Positions 28,428-36,291 of a stretch of DNA of 64,000 bases are shown piece by piece. The translations under genes were made by a program, and so were the position numbers. The first letter of the stretch is position 1; every line of letters begins with the position of its first letter. Origin of the DNA: Dyadobacter sp. CY323 (GTDB taxonomy: Bacteria > Bacteroidota > Bacteroidia > Cytophagales > Spirosomataceae); NCBI RefSeq assembly GCF_021390245.1, contig NZ_JAJUXH010000012.1, positions 181,650-245,649 of the forward strand, written 5' to 3'. A model generated the notes under the pieces. That model did no database searches. It saw nothing but the letters and a program-made list of their open reading frames with translations, and was not told where the DNA came from.

Positions 28428-31400
28428 TTAAAAACCGATGTTAACGCCCAGGCTTACTGTTCTTGGCACTGGGTAGGAGTTCTCATCCACGCCGGGAGAG
28501 CTTCCACTGGAAGAGTTCCGTGTGTTCACCTCGGGGTTCGGTCCTGTGTATTTGGTAAAAACATGGGCATTCTGCACGCTGGCGTACACTCTCAGGTTAC
28601 GGATCGCATTTTTACTGACCGGTATCGTGTAGCCGACTGTGATGTTTTTTAATGACAGGAAACTACCGTCTTTGATGTAGCGGGTGTGCCACCGGTCGCG
28701 TTCCAGGTAAGTAGTGCCTTGTTTTACGCTGCCATACTTCCCGGCCCCGGGATCTTCCGGCGATTTCCAGCGGTCTTTTACCTCTTCCAGCACATTAAAA
28801 ACGCCATCCAGGTTGGTCGTCCAGTTTTCGTGGTGGGCCAGGATATCGTTTCCTTTCGAGCCGGTGATGGTTAATCCGAGGTCAAAATTCCGGTAGTTGA
28901 GCTGATTGGACATCCCGAAAATGAAATCGGGCCAGGGATTGCCGATTGTAGTATAATCTTCCGGAAAGGAAATCTTCCCGTCCCCGTTGAGGTCTTTGAA
29001 TTTGATCGTACCTACTTGTGAATCAGCATATTTTGGCGAGCTGTCAAAATCCTCCTGATTTTTATAAACACCCTCCTGCACCGCTCCATAAAACAACCCG
29101 ACCGGCTTGCCTACCTCTGATACGTGGCTGTAAAACCCGTAGCTGAGCATACCGTGGTACAATGCCGTCGTTTTTTCGGTGGAAAGTTTCAGTACCTTAT
29201 TTCTGTCGAATGAAATATTAAAGTTGGTATTCCACGAAAACCGGTTTTTATTGATGTTGTAAGTTGTGATCCCGATCTCATGTCCCCACAGTTTCAGCTC
29301 GCCGATATTGGTCTGAATATTGGCAAAACCCGAAGACTGCGGCACCGCCACATTGAAAAGCAGATCGCTTGATTTGGTCGAATAATAATTGTAAGTCAGC
29401 TGGATACGATCGTTGAGCAGATAAATATCAGCCCCGATGTTCATTTGTTTTTTCCGCTCCCAACCCAGGTTGTTATCGCCAAGATTATTAGCTGCCCGGC
29501 CCTGGAACAAACCATTATTAAATCCATAATAAACCGGCCCCACCGTTGACCGGAATGTATAATTCCCGATCTCAAAATTTCCCGTAATGCCATAACTGGC
29601 CCTCAGTTTCAGGAAAGAAACCGGTTTTACGTTCCAGAAACTTTCCTTGGACACGATCCAGCCTACGGACGCGGAAGGGAAATTACCCCAGCGGTTGTTC
29701 GGCCCGAAACGCGAGGAACCGTCGCGACGGATGGAAGCTGTGAGCAGGTATTTGCTTTTGTAATTGTAGTTCAGTCTGGCGAGGTAGGAAAGTACCGCCC
29801 ATTCCTGCACGTCGCTGGTCACTACCTGCCGCCCTGCCGCGCTCACAGCCTGAATTTTGTCATCGGCAAAGTTGGTGGCGGTCACAAGCGTTGCATCGCG
29901 GCGGTAACGCTGGGCGGTAAAATCGACAAGCGCGTCGAAGCTGTGGCCGCCAAATTCATTCTGATAGGTCAGCGAGTTTTCATTGACCCAGTTATACATC
30001 CGCGCCGTGTTATCGGAGCCGCTCGGTATGCGCGGCGGAGGTGTGAACAAAACACCGATTGTAGAGGGATTGAACTGGAAAACATTTGTGTTGCCGAGCT
30101 GCACATTGGCGGTCGTTTTGGCGGTAAGGCCTTTTAAAATCCTGTATTCCACATAAGCATTGGAAAGCATCTGGAGGTTTTTGTTTTTATAAACCTTTTC
30201 TTCGGCTACCCGCAGCCAGTTGGGATTTCCGAATGTTGCAGGATCGGAGGCTGTCAATGCGAGACTGCCGTCGGGATTGTAGGGACTTGCCAAAGGTGTG
30301 GTCGCGAGTGCGGAAGAGACAATGTTTTCCGTACCATACGGACCGCCGTCGGTCGCGAAGTTGGTGTTGGTCGCGTAGTTGGGAGCGACATTAAAGCCGA
30401 TTTTAACTTTGCTGCTGGGCGTAAACACTGAATTGATCCTCAATGATAGCCGCTGGAAACCGGTACCAATCACCACTCCTTCTTCTTTAAAATAACCCCC
30501 GGTCACGGCAGTACTGAAATTCTTCGCGCCGGAAGTTACCGTCAGGTTGTAGCTCTGGACAGCAGCTGTGCGCGTAACCACATCAAACCAGTCGGTACCT
30601 TTTCCTGCATATTCGTTGGGATTTGCAAATACCGGGTTCACGGCCCGGCCGTTCAGTTCAGCGATTTCCTTTTGAAACTGGGCGTATTGCTGCGCATTCA
30701 TCATTTTCACTCGCCTCGAATCCGGGACTTTTTCAAAACCGTAATAGGCGCTGAAATCGACCTGGGTTTTCCCCGCCACCGCAGATTTCGTCTGGATCAG
30801 CACCACGCCATTGGCAGCCCTGGAACCGTAGAGGGAAGAAGCAGCGGCATCTTTCAGCACGCTGATGCTTTCAATTTCAGCAGGATTAATGGTATTGATA
30901 TCCCCCGAAATCGGCATCCCATCCACCACATACAAAGGATTTGCACCCGCGGTAATGGAAACAGAACCCCTGATCTTGATATTCATACCTTCTCCCGGCC
31001 GGCCCGAAGTCTGATCGATGCGTACTCCGCTGAGTTTTCCCTGAAGCATCTGGGCCACCTGCGCTACCGGCGCGTCGCGGAGCTCTTTGGCCGATATGGT
31101 TGAAATTGCGCCGGTAATGTCTTCCTTTTGCTGCGTTCCGTAGCCCACCACCACTACTTCGTTCAAAGCCTTAGTATCTGCTTTAAGCACCACTTCCACG
31201 GAGCTGCTGTTACCAACGACCAGCTCCTGGGCAAGGTAACCTACATAACTGAAAACGAGTATTGTCTGCAAATCCTGCCGGTCGGCATCGGAAATCGATA
31301 TGGTAAATTTACCCTGCGTGTCGGTGGTTGTGCCGCGTTGGGTACCTTTCAGCAGAATACTTACGCCGGGCAAGCCGTCGCCTTTTTCGTCCGTTACTTT

Positions 31401-31865
31401 TCCGGTGAGATCTATCGCCCTGCTGATCTTGATGTTGAGCTTATTGACCAGCAGCGTCGCCATTCTTTTCTCGTCGCCAGCCACATATGGCGTGTTTTCG
31501 GGAAGCTTTTCGATCAGCATTGCGTCGTCTTTATCCCGCAGCTGTTCTTTCTTTTTAACAACGATCGTTTTATCGATAATGGAATAAGTCAGCGGCTGAT
31601 TTCTGAAAATCTCCTCCAGCACCGTTATCAGCGGAGAACCTGCGGTTTTGACGGTAACTGGTAGCGTATTTTTCAGTAATCTGTTATTATACAGAAAGTT
31701 ATAACCAGTTTGTTTTCGAATCTCCGTAAAAACTCTTTCCAGACCGCTACTCCGTTCGTTCAACCTAACGGTCTGGGAATATACGGACGCTTGCACCTGC
31801 ATAAAAGCTACCAAAAAGAAAAGGAAGGTGAGCTTCATGATTCGTATAAAAAAAACATATTGCAT
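28428..31865 (-). CDS. SusC-family TonB-dependent receptor with N-terminal STN signalling domain
   Basis: 1145-residue outer-membrane transducer. After a signal peptide (MKLTFLFFLVAF...VYSQ) comes a secretin/TonB STN domain (~30-115), then the CarboxypepD_reg-like domain (DLTGKVTDEKGDGLPGVSILLKG), the plug (DALPVYVVDGMPIS-type segment and VLKDAAASSLYGSRAANGV) and the barrel ending GVNIGF. The STN domain is the part that contacts a FecR anti-sigma factor, and exactly such a gene plus an ECF sigma gene lies upstream, so ligand binding should induce the operon. Start: ATG 31865 or 31838; the latter begins directly at the signal peptide and is equally plausible. Confidence 0.95.
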   Translation of the reverse strand: MQYVFFIRIMKLTFLFFLVAFMQVQASVYSQTVRLNERSSGLERVFTEIRKQTGYNFLYNNRLLKNTLPVTVKTAGSPLITVLEEIFRNQPLTYSIIDKTIVVKKKEQLRDKDDAMLIEKLPENTPYVAGDEKRMATLLVNKLNIKISRAIDLTGKVTDEKGDGLPGVSILLKGTQRGTTTDTQGKFTISISDADRQDLQTILVFSYVGYLAQELVVGNSSSVEVVLKADTKALNEVVVVGYGTQQKEDITGAISTISAKELRDAPVAQVAQMLQGKLSGVRIDQTSGRPGEGMNIKIRGSVSITAGANPLYVVDGMPISGDINTINPAEIESISVLKDAAASSLYGSRAANGVVLIQTKSAVAGKTQVDFSAYYGFEKVPDSRRVKMMNAQQYAQFQKEIAELNGRAVNPVFANPNEYAGKGTDWFDVVTRTAAVQSYNLTVTSGAKNFSTAVTGGYFKEEGVVIGTGFQRLSLRINSVFTPSSKVKIGFNVAPNYATNTNFATDGGPYGTENIVSSALATTPLASPYNPDGSLALTASDPATFGNPNWLRVAEEKVYKNKNLQMLSNAYVEYRILKGLTAKTTANVQLGNTNVFQFNPSTIGVLFTPPPRIPSGSDNTARMYNWVNENSLTYQNEFGGHSFDALVDFTAQRYRRDATLVTATNFADDKIQAVSAAGRQVVTSDVQEWAVLSYLARLNYNYKSKYLLTASIRRDGSSRFGPNNRWGNFPSASVGWIVSKESFWNVKPVSFLKLRASYGITGNFEIGNYTFRSTVGPVYYGFNNGLFQGRAANNLGDNNLGWERKKQMNIGADIYLLNDRIQLTYNYYSTKSSDLLFNVAVPQSSGFANIQTNIGELKLWGHEIGITTYNINKNRFSWNTNFNISFDRNKVLKLSTEKTTALYHGMLSYGFYSHVSEVGKPVGLFYGAVQEGVYKNQEDFDSSPKYADSQVGTIKFKDLNGDGKISFPEDYTTIGNPWPDFIFGMSNQLNYRNFDLGLTITGSKGNDILAHHENWTTNLDGVFNVLEEVKDRWKSPEDPGAGKYGSVKQGTTYLERDRWHTRYIKDGSFLSLKNITVGYTIPVSKNAIRNLRVYASVQNAHVFTKYTGPNPEVNTRNSSSGSSPGVDENSYPVPRTVSLGVNIGF

Positions 31866-32086
31866 ACCTTTACAATGTTAAGGTTAAGTGATACATGATT
31901 AGTACTTCGCAAAAATTACCGGATCGGTTCCTTTCTTAACTACTCCAAATGCCCGCCGCTCCAACGGCATGGCCTGGATCAACCGCCCCGGGGCCTAATC
32001 CGGAGCGGTTTTGTTTTTTAAGGTCCCTTCCTTTCGTTTAACTGGTGTCGGTCTTCATCTGTCGGATGGGGAAATGGTATCTGAAT

Positions 32087-33367
32087 TTATTCTGCTTTGG
32101 TAACTTCCACTTTCTTTCCTTTAATACTGAATTTCACCCCGCCGCCTTCCTGCAGGATTTTGAGCACATTGGACATCCGGATATTGCGTGACACGAAACC
32201 CGTAAACTGTTCGGAGGAGAAATCGCCTTCGTAGCTTACTTCTATGTCGTACCACCTTGCGAGCTGACGCATTACATCCTGGATATTTGCGTCTTTAAAT
32301 CTGAAATACCCTTCTTTCCACGCCACTGCCTCTTCCGAATCCACACTCCTGACGGTTATACCTGCGACTGAAATAGGCTGCGATTTGATCCGGGCAGGAA
32401 CCAATGCCTGCTCGCCCGGCCGAAGCCTGACCTCGCTTTTAACATTTTTATCCTTTTTTGCAGCCAAAACCCTTACACTTCCTTCAAGCAGCGTGGTTTT
32501 GGTCGCCGATTCGTCCTGGTACGAATTGATGTTGAAATGTGTACCCAAAACCTCGACTACCTGGTCTGCGCTGGATACATGGAAAGGGACTTTCTGCATT
32601 TTCCCATTGATATTCTTCTGTAACTGCGCAACTTCAAAATACACCTCGCCGGTAATGTCCACTGTCCTCACCGGGCCATTGAAACTGGCCGGGAAGCGGA
32701 TGGATGACAGAGAATTGAGCCATACCCGTGTTCCATCGGGCAGGTTAACCTTGAACTGTCCTGCTTTGGGGGTGGTGATGGTATTAAAAACCCGGGGAGA
32801 CGAACCGTCGGTGTTTCCGGTTATTTTTTCGGTACTGTAAATCAGCTTGCCATCGGCTGTTTTAGTGATTCTGATACCTTCCTGCACTGCAATTTCACCA
32901 TTATGCGCATCGTCGAGTATGATGTCCGAACCGTCTGCTAACGTTAGAATGGCCTTACTACTGCCGGGAACAGCATCGTTGCTGATTGTCTTTACTGTCG
33001 TTACTTCGGGTGTTTTTTTCCTGGATAGTGTGAAATAGGCAAATGTTCCAGCCAGGACAAGGATAGCCGCCGCAGCATACCGCAAAAATCCAAGGCGGAA
33101 ACGAGTTTCGGACATGTCACCGTTTTTGTGCTCACTGAGTTCGTCGAGCCGCTGTTCAATGGAGTTGATGAGCGATTTCTGCGGAGGAAAAAGCGTCTGG
33201 TCGGACTCGTATTTTGCACTGATCTGTGCATATTGTTCCATTACAAGTTCCGCTACCTCCGGGTCCAGATGATCAAACCAGTTCAGAAACTGTGTATGCT
33301 CGGCCCCGGAATGCAGCCCCTGCGCATATCTTTCCAGAAAGTGAATGTAGTGTTTAGCGTCCTCCAT
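32087..33367 (-). CDS. FecR-family anti-sigma factor
   Basis: 426 residues, inner-membrane anti-sigma/signal-relay protein. Cytosolic N-terminal ~95 residues, one membrane segment (YAAAAILVLAGTFAYFTL, ~96-113), then the periplasmic FecR domain (TPKAGQFKVNLPDGTRVWLN, GEVYFEVA, FHVSSADQVVEVLGTHFNI) and a C-terminal DUF4974 domain (FRFKDANIQDVMRQLARWYDIEV), the usual Bacteroidota arrangement. It relays the signal from the STN domain of the downstream SusC to the ECF sigma factor encoded 69 bp upstream. Confidence 0.95.
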   Translation of the reverse strand: MEDAKHYIHFLERYAQGLHSGAEHTQFLNWFDHLDPEVAELVMEQYAQISAKYESDQTLFPPQKSLINSIEQRLDELSEHKNGDMSETRFRLGFLRYAAAAILVLAGTFAYFTLSRKKTPEVTTVKTISNDAVPGSSKAILTLADGSDIILDDAHNGEIAVQEGIRITKTADGKLIYSTEKITGNTDGSSPRVFNTITTPKAGQFKVNLPDGTRVWLNSLSSIRFPASFNGPVRTVDITGEVYFEVAQLQKNINGKMQKVPFHVSSADQVVEVLGTHFNINSYQDESATKTTLLEGSVRVLAAKKDKNVKSEVRLRPGEQALVPARIKSQPISVAGITVRSVDSEEAVAWKEGYFRFKDANIQDVMRQLARWYDIEVSYEGDFSSEQFTGFVSRNIRMSNVLKILQEGGGVKFSIKGKKVEVTKAE

Positions 33368-33436
33368 AGTGTGAAGACGAACGGGCGGGGCAAAAGAACC
33401 CCTCGGTTCATGAAAAATTTGATTTTATTTTGGATT

Positions 33437-34036
33437 TTACTGTGCGGAGCAAAAAACAGACAGAAAAATAACCAGCTCTGTAGTCATTTCAGCATGTTTT
33501 CGAAGGTATTCACGAACGAAGTCAGTCGCCGCATAAAGTTGCTTTTTGACGACAGTTTTAGAGATCGAAAGGCTCTCCGCTATTTCGTCCAGCGACAGCC
33601 CTTCTTCTGTTTTCATTTCAAAAATGCGCTTTCTTTTTTGTGGCAGCAGGTTTTTCGCCTCATGCGCAATCTGATGGTATTGATTGTAGATAGCGTCCGT
33701 ATCAGAATATTCACCGCTTTCTTCGGTAACCGGACGGAGATAGTCCAGCATTTTGGCCTCCGTTTCTTTTCTCCTGATCAGGTCGAGGAGCTGATTTTTA
33801 GCTGTTTTGAAAACATACGGCCTGAACGAATGCACGGCCACGAGGTTTTCCTTTTTTTCCCAGATTTTCACAAATACGTCCTGCGCGATTTCCTCGCTGT
33901 CTTCTTTGGATCGGGTGAATAAAAACAGGTAACGGCAGAGCGGCGACACATATCGGGTGTAAAGAAGCGCATAGGCCTGCCTGTCGCCTTTCGAGCAACT
34001 CACAAGTAACGCTTTTTCCTCTTCCGGGTCGATCAT
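33437..34036 (-). CDS. ECF RNA polymerase sigma factor (Bacteroidota sigma-70 family)
   Basis: 199 residues with sigma region 2 (YTRYVSPLCRYLFLFTRSKEDSEEIAQDVFVKIWE, the -10 contact helix) and region 4 (LPQKRKRIFEMKTEEGLSLDEIAESLSISKTVVKKQL, helix-turn-helix). Partner of the FecR protein encoded next. A good promoter lies upstream (-33 ATTG at 34125-34128, -7 TAAATTTG at 34096-34103 on the minus strand). Likely activates the SusC-SusD-DUF1080-cytochrome genes downstream. Confidence 0.95.
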   Translation of the reverse strand: MIDPEEEKALLVSCSKGDRQAYALLYTRYVSPLCRYLFLFTRSKEDSEEIAQDVFVKIWEKKENLVAVHSFRPYVFKTAKNQLLDLIRRKETEAKMLDYLRPVTEESGEYSDTDAIYNQYHQIAHEAKNLLPQKRKRIFEMKTEEGLSLDEIAESLSISKTVVKKQLYAATDFVREYLRKHAEMTTELVIFLSVFCSAQ

Positions 34037-34095
34037 TTTATTCGCTGTACAAAAATTTGGGGAGTTGGCAGTGTGTCCAGTAGTGCCGGGGCCTT

Positions 34096-34128
34096 CAAAT
34101 TTAGTTCAAGTTGAATAATTGTATCAAT
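34096..34128 (-). promoter_or_regulatory. Promoter for the ECF sigma gene
   Basis: On the minus strand: ATTG, 21 bp, TAAATTTG (fits TAnnTTTG). Expected transcript start is near 34090, leaving a leader of about 55 nt before the sigma factor ATG at 34036. This is the primary sigma factor type of promoter, so basal expression of the ECF/FecR pair would not need the ECF factor. Confidence 0.55.
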
Positions 34129-34157
34129 CTTTTGTGAAAAAATAACATTTTAATTCT

Positions 34158-35090
34158 TTAATACCCGTTAGCCAGCTCGATCTCATCTTTGATTTTTTCG
34201 CCGTTTAAGAACTTCCGGACATTATCGACAAACTTCGCGACTTTATCGCGATCCCGCATTTTGTGCGCTGCTCCCGTATGTTGGGTCAGTATTGCATTTG
34301 TCATTTTCCATAGCTTTGAATCTTTCGGAAGTGGCTCTGTTTCTGTTACATCCAAAACAGCGCCGGCCAACTTTCCGCTTTCCAAAGCATTGATTAATGC
34401 ATTTTCGTCTGTTGTGTTGCCGCGGCCGATGCTGGCGTAAAGCGCACCTTCCTTCATGGAATCGAAAAAATCTTTGGCAACGTATTTATCTAAATTCCCC
34501 GGTAAAGTATTGATTACTAAATCAGTTTCTGGAAGCTGGGAAAGCAGCTCATCATAGGAGTGGATATCTGCTGCCGGGTCACTCTTTGCGGTCATCTGCA
34601 CGCTGCATCCGAATGCCTCCAACATTTTGCTGACGTGTTCGCCAATCGATCCTGATCCCAAAATGATGACTTGTTTTTCACCCAGAACCGATAGGTGGCT
34701 TTCGACAGCTTCACCCTGCCATTCGGCATTTAACTGATTTCTAACCATGATATGCACACCCCTGTAAAACCCGAGGATCCCGGCAACAATCGTCTCGGCG
34801 CATGCAGCAGCAGACATATCTCCCACATTTGCAGCGACGCCTTTGTAATGCAGATCTTTATATTGTTCAAAACCGACATTTTCGAGTTGCCAGAATTTGA
34901 GGGTATCCGGAATGTCGTTGAAAAGATCAGAGGGCGGGTTACCAATCAAAATGTCGGCTGACTTAATCTCCTGCATGATCTCGTCGTCCGAAAGTTGTTC
35001 TTTTAAGATCATTTCGGCGTCACCGGAAAGCTGCTTCACAAGTTCTTCCAAATAGTGTTTTTGCAGGTCTGCATAGATGAAGATCTTCAT
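34158..35090 (-). CDS. D-2-hydroxyacid dehydrogenase (NAD-dependent family)
   Basis: 310-residue dehydrogenase that would reduce 2-keto acids or oxidise D-2-hydroxy acids. NAD motif GSGSIG (VIILGSGSIGEHVSKMLEAFG), catalytic Arg in ASIGRGNTTD, Glu in DVTETEPLP and His in LTQHTGAAHK are all in order. The substrate loop is unassigned. It stands alone between the ECF sigma gene and the PepSY protein; no shared pathway with either neighbour is evident. Confidence 0.93.
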   Translation of the reverse strand: MKIFIYADLQKHYLEELVKQLSGDAEMILKEQLSDDEIMQEIKSADILIGNPPSDLFNDIPDTLKFWQLENVGFEQYKDLHYKGVAANVGDMSAAACAETIVAGILGFYRGVHIMVRNQLNAEWQGEAVESHLSVLGEKQVIILGSGSIGEHVSKMLEAFGCSVQMTAKSDPAADIHSYDELLSQLPETDLVINTLPGNLDKYVAKDFFDSMKEGALYASIGRGNTTDENALINALESGKLAGAVLDVTETEPLPKDSKLWKMTNAILTQHTGAAHKMRDRDKVAKFVDNVRKFLNGEKIKDEIELANGY

Positions 35091-35162
35091 AGGATTCGGT
35101 TTTAAGTAAAAACGGAAGCCTACTAAATAATCGAGCCTCTGGACAGCGAAATTGCAAACGAC

Positions 35163-36269
35163 TCATTTGTTCATCCGTCGCCACCAAAGCAAAAAACCGG
35201 TAACGGCCAGTAACCCGGGCGTAAGTCCGATGATCACATACAGGATTTTTACAGGTAATCCACCGAAATTTCCAACGTGCAATGGGAAGAATGTGGCTTC
35301 AATGCGTTCTCCCAAAGGCTGTTCAGTGATTCGGCTGACTTGAAGGATTTCGCCGGTTTGCTGATCCAATTGTACCGAATTTCCGCTTCCCCATAATTTC
35401 AACTGCCCTTTTGTGTAACCTCTAACCTCGAATTTCCGCTGGGGCTGTGTAGGCAGATAAACATAGGTTGGTTCGAGGTCCGGCATTGCCGACAATGCAT
35501 TGCTGTACATCAGGTCCGGGGATATAGAAATGTGTGTGTTCCGCTTTGTCGCTACCAGTTCGTTCTGCCAGGTTTTTGGTTTAAAGGCAAACAAGTTCAT
35601 CCAGAACCCGGTAAAGAAAATGATCGCATTCAAAATCAGGGACCACACGCCCACAATGCGGTGCAGATCGGAGCTGATCGTGCGCCAGTTTTTCCGATTG
35701 ATCCTAGCCCGGAATGTCACGACTTTCCAGAGCATTTTCCGGTACACGATCGCTCCGGTAAGCAGCGAAAACAACATTGTAATACCAAAAATTGCGGTGA
35801 GCGCGGCACCTGGCATACCTAATTGAAAACTAAAGTGAAACTGAAACAGCCACTCGATGAAGCTGGGGGCGAATTCGCTCGAAGGCCCTTCCCTGAGGAT
35901 TGCGCCGGTGTAAGGATTAAATGTGATCAATGCCAGATCATAGGTCAGCAAACGGGCGTCGTTGAAGTAGATCCTGAAATCGTACGCCTCGCCGGGACGG
36001 GCATCGGGATTAACCCATGCAATGCCGTCCAGATTCGGATATCTGCCAGTAATGTTGTCGTAGCAGCGCTGCAAGACCTGATCCGGCACCGTCGTTTCCG
36101 AATGTGATATGTGAAGTAAATCCTGGTTAAAAAGCTTGTCCAGCTCCGTTCTGAAAACCAGAACGGAACCGCTCAGTCCAAGTAAGATCAAAAAAATGCC
36201 TGTAAACAAACCAAGCCAACTGGGCAGCTTGAATAAGTATCTGCGAAGCAATTTGTTTTTCATGTACAA
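35163..36269 (-). CDS. PepSY-associated TM-helix protein, putative ferric-siderophore reductase type
   Basis: 368-residue inner-membrane protein with four main hydrophobic segments (GLFTGIFLILLGLSGSVLVF; MPGAALTAIFGITMLFSLLTGAIVY; VWSLILNAIIFFTGFWMNLFAF; KILYVIIGLTPGLLAVTGFLLWW) and periplasmic PepSY regions between. The C-terminal GFLLWWRRM is typical. These proteins accompany TonB siderophore receptors and some act as periplasmic iron reductases. It starts 22 bp after the TonB receptor stop, so both are co-transcribed. Start ATG 36269 or 36263. Confidence 0.92.
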   Translation of the reverse strand: MYMKNKLLRRYLFKLPSWLGLFTGIFLILLGLSGSVLVFRTELDKLFNQDLLHISHSETTVPDQVLQRCYDNITGRYPNLDGIAWVNPDARPGEAYDFRIYFNDARLLTYDLALITFNPYTGAILREGPSSEFAPSFIEWLFQFHFSFQLGMPGAALTAIFGITMLFSLLTGAIVYRKMLWKVVTFRARINRKNWRTISSDLHRIVGVWSLILNAIIFFTGFWMNLFAFKPKTWQNELVATKRNTHISISPDLMYSNALSAMPDLEPTYVYLPTQPQRKFEVRGYTKGQLKLWGSGNSVQLDQQTGEILQVSRITEQPLGERIEATFFPLHVGNFGGLPVKILYVIIGLTPGLLAVTGFLLWWRRMNK

Positions 36270-36291
36270 CCTGATAATTAATGAATATGAA

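Noticed and set aside
31956..32008. Inverted repeat CCGCTCC / GGAGCGG between FecR and SusC genes, followed by a T-run on the plus strand
   Set aside because: The T-run lies on the wrong strand for the genes here, and the loop is about 40 nt, so it is not a credible terminator of this operon.
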